Shown: positions 26,645 to 34,839, counted from the first letter of the stretch. The stretch: DNA of 64,000 nt from Streptomyces sp. CA-210063 (GCF_024612015.1 NZ_CP102512.1:6634001-6698000), one strand, 5' to 3'. Program-made: numbers and translations. The notes: generated from the letters alone by a model not told the origin.

Positions 26645-28068
26645 CGGGGCGCACCTCCGTGGTCCTTTCCGTGGTCCTCTCCGTGGTTCTTGCGCGGTCG
26701 CAGCCGCTCGCCGAGCCGCCCGGTCGGCAGCACCGGATAGCCCGCCCGCGCCTTGTCGAACATCTCCAGGCCCGGCGCGACGACGTCGACGACCGTGACG
26801 GACCCCGGCGGCGTGAGCACCCGGTGGTGGACGTCCACGCCCAGGTCCCGCAGCCGGTCCACGAGATGCCGCAGCAGCTGCTCGGGGCTCGCGGCCGCGG
26901 GCAGCCCGTCGTCCGCGTCGAACGCCCGCCGCTCGTGCGGCAGTTGACCGACATCGAACCGGGCGGCGGCGAGATGGCGGGGATAGCGGGCCAGCGCGGT
27001 GGCGATCTGCCCGGCCTCGGTGTCCGCGTCCACCGGCCCGTGCTCGAACATCGTGCGCACCTGGAGGTATTCGAGCAGGGCCCGCTGCAACGCGTACGTC
27101 CGCACCGGCGAGGCCCCGCTGCCGATCAGCCGCACCTCCTCCCGGCTCCGCGCGTCGCACACCACATAGGCCGGTACGCCGGTGTCACAGGTGATGTCGA
27201 CGATCAGCACCGGCGCCTCGCGGACCTGCTCGACCGTGCCGGTCAGCTCCCGCAGTTCGGCGGGCAGCGTGTCGTGGTCGACCACCCGCAGCTCGGGCCC
27301 CTCGCCGGGCAGCCCGAAGTACGACCGGGCCAGCTGGTACGACCAGGCGTCCCGCTCGATCAGCTCGTTGACGGCGTGCACCAGTGCCTCGTGCACGGTG
27401 GCGCCCGCCGCGTAACCGGCGCTGGAGGTGTAGTGCCACAGCGGCTGGAACGACCGGTCGTCGTCCGGGTGGGGCCAGTTGCGGTAGCCGCCGTCACGCA
27501 GGAACACGGGGTGCCGGTGCGGCCGCCCGGCCGGGCCGTGGTCCGCCCGCCCGGTCAGGGTCTCCTCCACCGGGCGGTACGTACGGGTCAGCACGGGCGC
27601 GTCCGGCATGATGCCGCCGAGCCGGCGCAGCAGCGCGGACCGCCGGGCGGTGTCCTGGCCCGCGATCTCCCGGCCCGGCAGGAACTCCGCCTCCGACGCC
27701 CGCGGATCCCGGCGCCAGTCCAGGTGGTAGTGCTCGGCGCTCTCGAACAGCGCGCTCGCCATGCTCCGGTGCCCCAGCCCCTTGCCGGAGCTGCGGGAAC
27801 AGAGCGCGCCCCGGGCGTCCGTCAGCCGCACCTCGTAGGTCGGCGCGGACTCGATGCCGTACTTGCGGATGTCGGCCGTCAGCCGCTCCGCGGCCAGCCA
27901 GTCCCCGACGGAGGACAGGGCCTGCTGGATGGCCGTCTCGCGCTCAGGCGGAACGTCGTCCTTGGCGGCCCCGTCCAGCAGGGCCGCGGTCAGCAGATCG
28001 GTCTCGGGCTGCGTCTCGGGGTGCGCCTCGGGGTGTGTCTCGGTGGGCGTCTCGGCGGGACGGGTCAA
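26641..28068 (-). CDS. btmF: YcaO-domain cyclodehydratase/macroamidine cyclase (BtmF)
   Basis: A 475-residue stand-alone YcaO enzyme. ATP-site segments are near canonical: SGKGLGHRSMASALFESAEHYHLDW and EALVHAVNELIERDAWSYQ. YcaO proteins phosphorylate backbone amides. The bottromycin cluster needs two: one makes the thiazoline from Cys8, the other the Gly1-Val4 macroamidine; published work on S. scabies links the enzyme in this position, with the amidohydrolase, to macrocyclisation, but I hold that assignment loosely. The TTG start at 28068 is supported by GAGGAGG seven bases upstream. The first 125 bases overlap the end of btmE; residues 1-25 are a Thr/Glu/Pro repeat of PETH type. Confidence 0.9.
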   Translation of the reverse strand: MTRPAETPTETHPEAHPETQPETDLLTAALLDGAAKDDVPPERETAIQQALSSVGDWLAAERLTADIRKYGIESAPTYEVRLTDARGALCSRSSGKGLGHRSMASALFESAEHYHLDWRRDPRASEAEFLPGREIAGQDTARRSALLRRLGGIMPDAPVLTRTYRPVEETLTGRADHGPAGRPHRHPVFLRDGGYRNWPHPDDDRSFQPLWHYTSSAGYAAGATVHEALVHAVNELIERDAWSYQLARSYFGLPGEGPELRVVDHDTLPAELRELTGTVEQVREAPVLIVDITCDTGVPAYVVCDARSREEVRLIGSGASPVRTYALQRALLEYLQVRTMFEHGPVDADTEAGQIATALARYPRHLAAARFDVGQLPHERRAFDADDGLPAAASPEQLLRHLVDRLRDLGVDVHHRVLTPPGSVTVVDVVAPGLEMFDKARAGYPVLPTGRLGERLRPRKNHGEDHGKDHGGAPR

Positions 28069-29203
28069 GGGTCCTCCTCACTTCTCCCGTGTCGAACACG
28101 GGGATGCCTGCGCGGACAAGGCCCAGGAGGGGCTGCGGATCCGACACCACATGGGCGAAGCAGAGACGGGTCCTGGGGATGTCCGGGCCTGAGATGTCGA
28201 CGGCACCGGAGTCGGCCCACACGGTGATGCCGCCGGCCTCCAGCTCTTCCAGGGGGGACGCCGGGTGCGGCCCGTCGTCGTACGGCGCCGGGCGGCCGGC
28301 CGGATCGTTCGGAGCGCTCAACCCGTCGAGACCGCTGAGACCGCTCAGATCGTTGAGCTCGAAGTCCAAGGTCGCGCACCGCGTGAGCAGCGGCCACCGC
28401 TCGAAGCGGCGCAGAAAGAAACGCTCGGCCGGCTCGGCGGTGGGGTTCGACCGCCACATCGTCTCGGCCTGCGCGAGCTCCAGCAGCGCCCGGTCGGTCG
28501 CCTCGGCCCGACTCGCCCCGCAGCCCAGCCCGGTGGCCGGCATCAGCCGCCCGCGGCCGTACGCCACGGCGAGCACGGTCGGCGTACGGACGGCGCCGCC
28601 CAGCGGCACCACCAGCGTCTCGTCACCCGCCGACCGGGGCCGCGCCGGGCCCGCCAGACGACGGTGCAGGAAGACGCCGTAGTCGATCAGTTCCGTCAGC
28701 TCCAGCAGCGCCCCGCGCAGGGCCGCCTCGGGCGTCGGGGCGACGGCCCAGCCGACCGTGCTCGACAGCCGTGCCTCCGCGGCCGACAGCGTGCCCGCGC
28801 GCAGTTCCTCGCCGGCGACCCAGGGCGAGGACCAGTACAGCGGCACCCGGCGCGGTCCGTCCCCGGACAGCGGCCGGTACTCCCGGCTCGCACAGCCGTC
28901 CGGCGCGGTGCGTACCCCGGCCGCCGGGAAGGGCGGGACCGGACCGGAGCCCGAGCCGGGGGCCGGGGTCGTCGGCGGACGGGCGACCGTTGCGAAGGGG
29001 GTGCACGCCACCAGCCGCTCCACGGCTTCCGACAGGGCCTTCGCCCGTGCCACGGCCTCGGTCGTGGCGGTGCCGTAGCCGTCGGCCTGGGCGGTGCCCT
29101 CGGCGGGGCGTACGGTGCACCGCACGGTCACCGTTCGATCCGACGGATACGAACGGTGGACGACCTCGCGCAGCTCACACTCCGTCGCCGTCGCTTCGAG
29201 CAT
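27944..29203 (-). CDS. btmE: YcaO-domain protein, second (BtmE)
   Basis: A 419-residue YcaO-like enzyme, more divergent than btmF: the glutamate-rich helices read AKALSEAVERLVA and ALRGALLELTELIDYG, without the usual ERD. It lies next to the precursor gene. By elimination it should catalyse the other YcaO step (probably thiazoline formation at Cys8), although which of the two enzymes does which step cannot be read from the sequence. The C-terminal 35 residues are Arg/Asp/Gly-rich and overlap btmF. ATG 29203 follows GGGAGAGGGAGC; the ORF could extend to 29239 without family likeness. Confidence 0.88.
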   Translation of the reverse strand: MLEATATECELREVVHRSYPSDRTVTVRCTVRPAEGTAQADGYGTATTEAVARAKALSEAVERLVACTPFATVARPPTTPAPGSGSGPVPPFPAAGVRTAPDGCASREYRPLSGDGPRRVPLYWSSPWVAGEELRAGTLSAAEARLSSTVGWAVAPTPEAALRGALLELTELIDYGVFLHRRLAGPARPRSAGDETLVVPLGGAVRTPTVLAVAYGRGRLMPATGLGCGASRAEATDRALLELAQAETMWRSNPTAEPAERFFLRRFERWPLLTRCATLDFELNDLSGLSGLDGLSAPNDPAGRPAPYDDGPHPASPLEELEAGGITVWADSGAVDISGPDIPRTRLCFAHVVSDPQPLLGLVRAGIPVFDTGEVRRTLDPSRRDAHRDTPRGAPRDAARDRSADRGPAGRGRQGRRSA

Positions 29204-29266
29204 GCTCCCTCTCCCGGTGGTCCGTCTCGCCGACTTCACACCCGCCGGCTACTCACCGGCCGGCGC

Positions 29267-29401
29267 TCAAGAGGTGGCTTCGCCGTCCCAGGCACCCCAG
29301 GACTCCAGCTCCTCCATCTCCAGAGCGCTCAGTTCGGCGTTGTTGGGGTCGTCGTTGAGGAAATCCGCGGTCATGCAGTCGAATACGACTACGGGTCCCA
29401 T
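29267..29401 (-). CDS. btmD: Bottromycin precursor peptide (BtmD), core at N-terminus
   Basis: A 44-residue peptide read from ATG 29401 to TGA 29267-29269. Directly after Met1 stands GPVVVFDC, the core of bottromycin A2, followed by a 35-residue acidic follower (MTADFLNDDP at its start, ending SWGAWDGEATS). Leaderless precursors with a C-terminal follower are the hallmark of bottromycins. Expected modifications: Met removal, Cys8 to thiazoline then thiazole, macroamidine among residues 1-4, C-methylation of Pro, Val and Phe, Asp epimerisation and O-methylation. AAGGA lies 9 bases before the start. The gene sits between btmC and btmE on the same strand. Confidence 0.96.
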   Translation of the reverse strand: MGPVVVFDCMTADFLNDDPNNAELSALEMEELESWGAWDGEATS

Positions 29402-29497
29402 ATCTCGATCCTTTCGTCGGTCTGGCTTGCCGTTCGATTTCGGTTCCGTGCCTCATGGGGTACGCGGCGGCCCGCATCCGCGCGATGGGCGGCCTCC
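29402..29497 (-). promoter_or_regulatory. Precursor-gene upstream region
   Basis: A 96-base gap between the btmC stop and the btmD start, with comparatively AT-rich sequence near 29400-29450. In S. scabies an internal transcription start was reported upstream of btmD, serving to give the precursor more transcript than the enzymes; the same could apply here. I can point to the region but not to a certain -10/-35 pair. Confidence 0.5.
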
Positions 29498-31420
29498 TTA
29501 CGGTCGAGCGGTGAGCGTGAGGGGTACGGGGGTACGAGCCCGCCGGGGAGTGCCCTTGGGCGGTGGGGTGCGATAGGCCGAGGGCTGCTCGCGTACCGCC
29601 AGTGCGATGACCTTCGTGCCTTCGATGTAGACCCACCGCTTCCGCCGCCAGGTGCGCAGCGTTTCCAGGGCCTGGTCCCAGCGTTCCCCCTGCCACTCCT
29701 GCCCTTGGAGGTCGCGGAACCGGGTGCCGCCCACGACGGCGCGGAACAGCCGCGCCTCCTCGCCCCGCAGGGTGGTGGTGTGCGGCGGCAGCCCGGGTCG
29801 TTCGTCGGTGAGGGTGACCGAGTCGAAACCGAGCCGGTAGCTGAAGCGGGCGGAGTCGTGGTGCGCCCGCCACAGCCGGACGCGCGCGGCGAGCCGCCGC
29901 CGCACGGGCCCGTTGTCGGGGTCGTCCGTGAAGTCACCCTCGAAGTGGTACGCGATGTCCCACAGATCCTCCGGAGAGAGGCGGGGATAGGCGTACTGGT
30001 AGCCCGGCAACGGGCTGGTCAGCGTGAGCCCGTAGCTCTCGGGCGCCTCGACGTACGGGCTGAACCGGTCGAAGCGGATCAGTGTGATGTGCGGCGGCGT
30101 CAGATGCGTCAGCGACGCGACGACGTCCAGCTGCGCCTTGAGGGAGTCCGGCGTCTCGTGCGGATACCCGGTGAGGATGTTCCAGTCCGCCCGCACGCCG
30201 TACTCGGCGCAGCCCAGCAGGAACCGGATGTTCTGGTACGCCGTGGCACCCTTCCTGAGATGCCGCAGCCCCTCCGTGCTGAGGCTCTCGATCCCCGGCT
30301 GCACGGAACGGACCCCCGCCCGGCGCACGGCCCGGATGTCGGCCCACTCCATGTTGGCCTTGACCTCGAAGAACAGCGAGTGGTCGGTGTTGAGCTTCTC
30401 CACCGACGGCAGTGCCGTGTCGAGGTACTTGAGGTCCAGGATGTTGTCCACCGCGAAGAAGTCGAGCACCCCGTAGCGGTCCATCAGATGTCGCAGCTCG
30501 TCGGCGACGGTGTCGGGGTTCTTGCTCCGGTACGCCATGGTCGCGCCGTTGAGGCCGCAGAAGGTGCAGTGGGTCTTGGCGCCCCACCAGCAGCCGCGGG
30601 AGAACTCCACCGGAAGGGTGATCTCGGGTTCGAGGCCGTGCAGACCGGCGGCGTGCAACTGCTCGAAGAACCCGTCGTAGTTGGGGGTGGGTACGTCCAG
30701 GGCGGCGGCGGTGAGCGGGGCGGCCGGCGCGGCGTCGTCGTCGGCGGGCAGGCGGGTGACCAGGCGTCCTCGCGTACGGAGCGGGCCGCCGGCCCCGACC
30801 TGGCGGAGCAGGGCGACGAAGGCGTCCTCGCCGGGGCCGTCCACGATGGCGTCCACCGCAGGGTAGTTGGCGAGCAGGGCGCGGCCCATCGAGCCCTCGC
30901 AGTTGCTGCCGCCGAGCACGATCACGCCGCCGTAGCCGAGGTCCCGCAGGCGCTCCGCGACCGCCAGCGACGGGCCGTTCTGGCTGAACATCGAGGTGAA
31001 GCCGACGACGTCCGGCGCGGACTCCAGCAGCTCGGCGGCCGTCCGCTCCACATGGCGGTCGGCCACCTCGCGCAGCGCGTCGACCAGCTCGATCGACGTG
31101 TCGTCGACCCGCCTCGCCCGCAACTGGGCGAAGTACGCCTCCCGCCGCTCGGCATCACCCCGGCGGCACGAGAAGATCCAGTCGCCCACCGAAAGGTGGT
31201 AGAGCTTTTCGGAGACCAGCTCATAAGCCTCCGACCACTTCTCGTCGGAGAACCCCAGCATTCTCTGGGCCAGTCCGTAGAAATCCAGATAGGAATATCG
31301 GGCGTCTACTTGCCAGCCTTCACTCTCGGCGAGCGAGCGCAGAATACCGACCTGAATCGAAGGCCGGATGACGCTGTTCCAAGGCATTGATACAAGAGAA
31401 ACGTTTTTGGCGGCAGGCAC
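29498..31420 (-). CDS. btmC: B12-binding radical SAM C-methyltransferase (BtmC/BotRMT1)
   Basis: A 640-residue RiPP maturation radical SAM C-methyltransferase. The N-terminal cobalamin domain starts at KNVSLVSMPWNSVIRPSIQVG and contains VIVLGGSNCEGSMGRALLANYP; radical SAM cysteines are Cys277, Cys285 and Cys288 in GCWWGAKTHCTFCG. Very long identical stretches with btmK show recent duplication or gene conversion. In published mutants the enzyme at this position methylates Phe. The GTG at 31420 with GGGGG upstream was chosen; a TTG at 31450 would add ten residues but lacks a ribosome site. It is the first leftward gene of the operon, divergent from btmB across about 400 bases. Confidence 0.92.
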   Translation of the reverse strand: MPAAKNVSLVSMPWNSVIRPSIQVGILRSLAESEGWQVDARYSYLDFYGLAQRMLGFSDEKWSEAYELVSEKLYHLSVGDWIFSCRRGDAERREAYFAQLRARRVDDTSIELVDALREVADRHVERTAAELLESAPDVVGFTSMFSQNGPSLAVAERLRDLGYGGVIVLGGSNCEGSMGRALLANYPAVDAIVDGPGEDAFVALLRQVGAGGPLRTRGRLVTRLPADDDAAPAAPLTAAALDVPTPNYDGFFEQLHAAGLHGLEPEITLPVEFSRGCWWGAKTHCTFCGLNGATMAYRSKNPDTVADELRHLMDRYGVLDFFAVDNILDLKYLDTALPSVEKLNTDHSLFFEVKANMEWADIRAVRRAGVRSVQPGIESLSTEGLRHLRKGATAYQNIRFLLGCAEYGVRADWNILTGYPHETPDSLKAQLDVVASLTHLTPPHITLIRFDRFSPYVEAPESYGLTLTSPLPGYQYAYPRLSPEDLWDIAYHFEGDFTDDPDNGPVRRRLAARVRLWRAHHDSARFSYRLGFDSVTLTDERPGLPPHTTTLRGEEARLFRAVVGGTRFRDLQGQEWQGERWDQALETLRTWRRKRWVYIEGTKVIALAVREQPSAYRTPPPKGTPRRARTPVPLTLTARP

Positions 31421-31825
31421 GAAAACAACCCCCGGAGCCGGTTGCGGCAACTCGAATCACCGTAGAAGGGGCCGATTACGCGAGTCAACAGTGCCCAAAG
31501 CATCGGTATAGGTTGGCTGGAAACATTCGTCCGGCATGCACCCCTCGACAATGCGTGGCCGAGTATTTGTGATCAACTCCGTGATCGACGGGGAAGGTGC
31601 GCAGGTCGTACGCGTATACGCAGGTGAGATGCGTGGTGGACAATGGGACCGGTCGGGTTGTACGGTGTATGGTGCTCCTTGCGTATGCTGTGTCATGACG
31701 CGCCGGGAGTCGACGCGAGCTGTCCCTGTCGGTCGGAAAATCCCTGCCGAGGGCTTTACCTTGCGCTCGCCGAATCAATATTTCCCGCCGACCCTATTTC
31801 TGTGCGCAGAGAGGCGAGAAGTCGC
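31421..31825. promoter_or_regulatory. Divergent promoter region of the bottromycin cluster
   Basis: 405 bases between btmC (leftward) and btmB (rightward) with no convincing gene; markedly lower GC than the flanks, especially 31440-31700 and 31770-31800. It should contain the main promoters for both directions. Confidence 0.55.
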
Positions 31826-32665
31826 GTGAAGATTTCCCTGACCGGCGCGGCGGAGACCCTGCTCGCACCCCTCTATGCCCGCGCGCTCGACGCCCGCTCC
31901 GCCCACCCCCTGCTGGGCGACCACATCGCGGCCGAACTGCTGGACCGCATCGACTACGACTTCGACCGACTCGGCATGGGAGAGGCCTCCGCCGTCGGCG
32001 TGGCCCTGCGCGCCCGCTATTTCGACCGGCGGGTCCGCGCATTCCTCGACGCGCACCCCGAGTCCACCGTGGTCCACCTCGGCTGCGGCCTCGACAGCAG
32101 GTTCGAGCGCCTCGCCCCCGGCCCGGGCGTGCGCTGGTTCGACCTCGACCAGCCCGACGTCATCGAACTGCGCAAACAGCTCTACCCCGCCCGCCCCGGC
32201 CACGAGACCCTCGCCACGTCCGTCACCGAACCGGACTGGCCGGCCCAGGTCCCCACCGACCGCCCCGTCCTCGTGGTCGCCGAGGGCCTCAGCATGTACC
32301 TCTCCGCCGACGAGGGGCCCCGCATGCTGCGCACCCTCGTCGCCCACTTCCCGCAGGGCGAGCTGCTGTTCGACACGTACTCCCGGTTCGCCGTACGGTC
32401 CACCCGCTCCCTGACCCTCTTCCGCAAGACGGGCGCCCGGCTCGCCTGGGGGGTGAACGACCCACGCGAACTGGAGCGCGGGATACCCGGGTTGCGGCTG
32501 ATCGAGACCGACAGCGCGTACGCCACCGCGGCGGGCGTCGACGTGAGCCACCTGCCCCGCACACTGCGGCGCCGGATGCGCATCGACACCCACATCCTCG
32601 CCAGGCTCCCGGTACTACGCCACATCGGCCACATCTCCCGCTATGCGTTCGGCCCACCTGCCTGA
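31826..32665 (+). CDS. btmB: SAM-dependent O-methyltransferase (BtmB/BotOMT)
   Basis: A 279-residue class I methyltransferase of the leucine carboxyl methyltransferase/Tcm P-like group. Motif I is VVHLGCGLDSRFERL, motif II WFDLDQPDVIELR, and VLVVAEGLSMYL is the post-II segment. In the bottromycin pathway it methylates the Asp side-chain carboxylate as a late step. GTG 31826 has GAGAGGCGAG upstream; the longer frame to 31643 is not supported by likeness. Divergent from the rest of the operon and followed 270 bases later by the exporter gene. Confidence 0.9.
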   Translation: MKISLTGAAETLLAPLYARALDARSAHPLLGDHIAAELLDRIDYDFDRLGMGEASAVGVALRARYFDRRVRAFLDAHPESTVVHLGCGLDSRFERLAPGPGVRWFDLDQPDVIELRKQLYPARPGHETLATSVTEPDWPAQVPTDRPVLVVAEGLSMYLSADEGPRMLRTLVAHFPQGELLFDTYSRFAVRSTRSLTLFRKTGARLAWGVNDPRELERGIPGLRLIETDSAYATAAGVDVSHLPRTLRRRMRIDTHILARLPVLRHIGHISRYAFGPPA

Positions 32666-32890
32666 ACCCGCCGGAGCCCCCGGCGGACCGGGGGTCCCGG
32701 TCACTCGGGGGTCAGGCCTCTCGGGAAGGCTCGACAGATGGGTAGCCCGGGCCACCTGGGAACCCCGACCGCCGGAAGACCCCGGCCATCCGGGGAAGCC
32801 TCGGCAACCCGGGGGCCCGGGCCACCCGGGACCCCGGCCGCTGGGAGACCCGGACTGCCGGGAACCCCCGGCCACCCGGCGGTGACGCCG
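32666..32890 (+). repeat. GC-rich degenerate Gly-Pro-type repeats between btmB and btmA
   Basis: CCGGG/CCCGG-rich imperfect repeats (periods near 33 bases) fill most of the 269-base gap. One frame would give a collagen-like Gly-Pro peptide, but codon openness is a by-product of composition, so I call no gene. Confidence 0.6.
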
Positions 32891-32934
32891 GTCAACCATC
32901 CGACGGGCCATCGGCCCACGACCAGAATGCCCCG

Positions 32935-34230
32935 ATGCTGCCGCTCTACCTCATCTCCCACGGCCTTTCCCTGCTGGGCAACACCGTGGCCTCGATCGCC
33001 CTGCCCTGGCTGGTGCTGCTGCGCACCGGTGATGCCACCGCGGTCGGCCTCGTCGCCGCCGCGAGCGCCCTGCCGATGCTCCTGTCGGCCGTCGCCGGCG
33101 GCGTGCTCATCGACCGGGTCGGCCGCCGCCGCCTCTCCATCGGCGCCGACCTCGCCTCCGCCGCCTGCGTCGCCGCACTCCCCGTCGTCGACGGCCTCCT
33201 CGGCCTCACCGTCGTCTGGTTCGTCGTCCTCGGAGTCGCCGGCGCCGTCTTCGACGTACCCGGCATGACCGCCCGGGAGGCCCTCGCACCGGACATCGCC
33301 GAAGCCACCGGCATCGGTATGGAACGCCTCGCCGGACTCCGCGAGAGCATCGCCGGCGGCGTCGTGATCCTCGCCCCGGCCGCCGCCGGCGGACTCATCA
33401 TGCTCGTCGACCCGGCGACCGTCCTCTGGCTCACCGCCGGCTGCTCGGCCCTCGCCGCGCTCGTCACCCTCGCCCTCCCGAAGACCATCGGCGCCCAGCC
33501 CACCGCCACGGCCCAGGGCGACGGCGCCGGACTGCGAGGCGACCTCAAGCGCGGACTCGGCGTCCTGCGCGGCGACCGCGTCCTCACCGCCGTCACCCTG
33601 GTCTCGGCCGGCAGCGTCGCCGTCCTCGCCCCGCTCCAGAACCTGGTGCTCCCCGTCCACCTCGTGGGCAAGGACTCACCCGGCGGCTTCGGCGTCGTGG
33701 TCTCCCTCCTCGCCGTCGGCGGCATCGCCGGCGCAGGCCTGTACGCCGCGATCGGCACCCGCTGGTCACGCCGTACCGTCTTCGTGGCCGCCCAGCTCAC
33801 CTCCACGATCGGTATCGCCGGGCTCGCGCTCCTGCCCCCGGTGCCCGTCATGTGGGCGGCCGCCGTCCTGGCCGGCGCCGGCGCGGGCCCGCTGCCCGCC
33901 CTCTTCCTGGTCCTCGTCACCGAACGGATCCCCGAGGAGGTACGCGGCCGCGTCCTCGGACTCCAGAACGCCGTATCGATGACCGCCGTCCCGCTGGGCA
34001 CCCTCGTCGCCGGCCTCACCGTCGACCGGATCGGCCTCCGCCAGACCGGCGCACTCCTCGCCATCGCCTGGTGCGCGGTCACCCTCGCGATCGTGGCCCT
34101 GCCGGCACTCCGCAACCTCGACGCGGGCCGTGCCAAGTCCGAACCCCCCGCAGAGGATCAGCCGACCCCCGACGGAGGATCCCCCATCCCGGGCCAGGGC
34201 TCAGAAACGGCGGATACCCCGACGGCCTGA
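32935..34230 (+). CDS. btmA: MFS transporter, bottromycin exporter candidate (BtmA/BotT)
   Basis: A 431-residue major facilitator protein of the MFS_3/enterobactin exporter EntS-like type with about 12 helices. Helix 1 is LPLYLISHGLSLLGNTVASIALPWLVLL; the loop 2-3 motif is GGVLIDRVGRRRLSIGADL. The C-terminal 45 residues are hydrophilic. It is the outermost gene of the bottromycin cluster and is the probable drug exporter and self-resistance gene. The ATG 32935 start begins at helix 1; a slightly earlier start in another frame was rejected. Confidence 0.88.
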   Translation: MLPLYLISHGLSLLGNTVASIALPWLVLLRTGDATAVGLVAAASALPMLLSAVAGGVLIDRVGRRRLSIGADLASAACVAALPVVDGLLGLTVVWFVVLGVAGAVFDVPGMTAREALAPDIAEATGIGMERLAGLRESIAGGVVILAPAAAGGLIMLVDPATVLWLTAGCSALAALVTLALPKTIGAQPTATAQGDGAGLRGDLKRGLGVLRGDRVLTAVTLVSAGSVAVLAPLQNLVLPVHLVGKDSPGGFGVVVSLLAVGGIAGAGLYAAIGTRWSRRTVFVAAQLTSTIGIAGLALLPPVPVMWAAAVLAGAGAGPLPALFLVLVTERIPEEVRGRVLGLQNAVSMTAVPLGTLVAGLTVDRIGLRQTGALLAIAWCAVTLAIVALPALRNLDAGRAKSEPPAEDQPTPDGGSPIPGQGSETADTPTA

Positions 34231-34286
34231 ACTCCGGAGGGCGGGGGCGCTGGGCCCGCAGGGCCCGCAGGGCCCGCGCCCCCGAA

Positions 34287-34342
34287 GGGGCGCGGGGCTG
34301 TTTCGATGTGCGGCTCCGCCGCGTGGGCGCGACCAGCCACAA
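34287..34342 (+). repeat. Dispersed Streptomyces intergenic repeat, copy 1
   Basis: GGGGCGCGGGGCTG followed by TGTGCGGCTCCGCCGCGTGG and GCGCGACCAGCCAC. The same unit occurs at 46989-47048 (inverted) and 54442-54497. It contains the hairpin GCGGC-TCC-GCCGC. It lies in the 297-base gap between the bottromycin cluster and nagF; the remainder of the gap holds the operator at 34433. Confidence 0.8.
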
Positions 34343-34432
34343 CCGACCCCGGCCGCCCGACAACACCACCCGGCACCTCCATAGGCGCGACGACCCAGCA
34401 GCCACTCGCGTTCATTTGGCGACCTTTCCCCC

Positions 34433-34448
34433 AGTGGTGTAGACCAGT
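34433..34448. promoter_or_regulatory. DasR-type operator (dre) before nagF
   Basis: AGTGGTGTAGACCAGT matches the dre consensus with few mismatches and shares the 14 bases CAGTGGTGTAGACC with the site before nagE2 (16767-16780). It lies 80 bases upstream of the EIIB start. Confidence 0.75.
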
Positions 34449-34527
34449 CGCGGGACAGTCCTGCAAGCTGTCCCCGTACGGTTCCGCGGGGAACGCGGCT
34501 CGGATCAGGGAAACAGGGAGCGTGGCC

Positions 34528-34761
34528 ATGGCCAGCAAGGCTGAGAAGATCGTCGCCGGACTCGGCGGCCTCGACAACATCGAAGAGGTCGAAGGCTGCA
34601 TCACCCGCCTCCGCACCGAGGTCCACGACGCCTCCCTCGTGGACGAGGCCGCCCTCAAGGCCGCCGGCGCCCACGGCGTCGTCAAGATGGGCACCGCGAT
34701 CCAGGTCGTCATCGGCACGGACGCCGACCCCATCGCCGCGGAGATCGAAGACATGATGTGA
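34528..34761 (+). CDS. nagF: PTS N-acetylglucosamine EIIB (NagF-like)
   Basis: A 77-residue free-standing EIIB of the glucose/GlcNAc family. The phosphorylated cysteine is in NIEEVEGCITRLRTEV; GVVKMGTAIQVVIG is the conserved second half. It passes phosphate from EIIA to sugar carried by the EIIC at 15479, from which it is now separated by the bottromycin cluster. In S. coelicolor an EIIC gene (nagE1) follows nagF; here RNase PH follows directly. ATG 34528 has GGGAG 8 bases upstream; GTG 34522 is an alternative. Confidence 0.92.
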   Translation: MASKAEKIVAGLGGLDNIEEVEGCITRLRTEVHDASLVDEAALKAAGAHGVVKMGTAIQVVIGTDADPIAAEIEDMM

Positions 34762-34781
34762 GCCACGCCGGCTCATGGACA

Positions 34782-34811
34782 GGGGCTCCTTTCCGCCGCA
34801 GGAGGAGCCCC
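34782..34811 (+). terminator. Terminator after nagF
   Basis: Nine-base stem GGGGCTCCT (34782-34790) with AGGAGCCCC (34803-34811), 12-base loop, followed by TTCCGT. Confidence 0.65.
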
Positions 34812-34839
34812 TTCCGTATGTGCGGCTAGGCTCAGCGCC

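Noticed and set aside
24308..26740. 810-codon plus-strand ORF opposite btmG
   Set aside because: Antisense shadow rich in Arg, His and Pro; no family likeness.
28265..31390. 1041-codon plus-strand ORF opposite btmC, btmD and btmE
   Set aside because: Mirror frame of the radical SAM and YcaO genes; no recognisable domain, and it would cross the precursor gene.
32663..32885. Collagen-like 80-residue ORF
   Set aside because: Generated by CCGGG repeats; no ribosome site and no homologue pattern.
16767..34446. 14-base direct repeats flanking the bottromycin island as integrase attachment sites
   Set aside because: Both copies are explained as DasR operators of the two PTS genes; no integrase or recombinase gene is inside the island.
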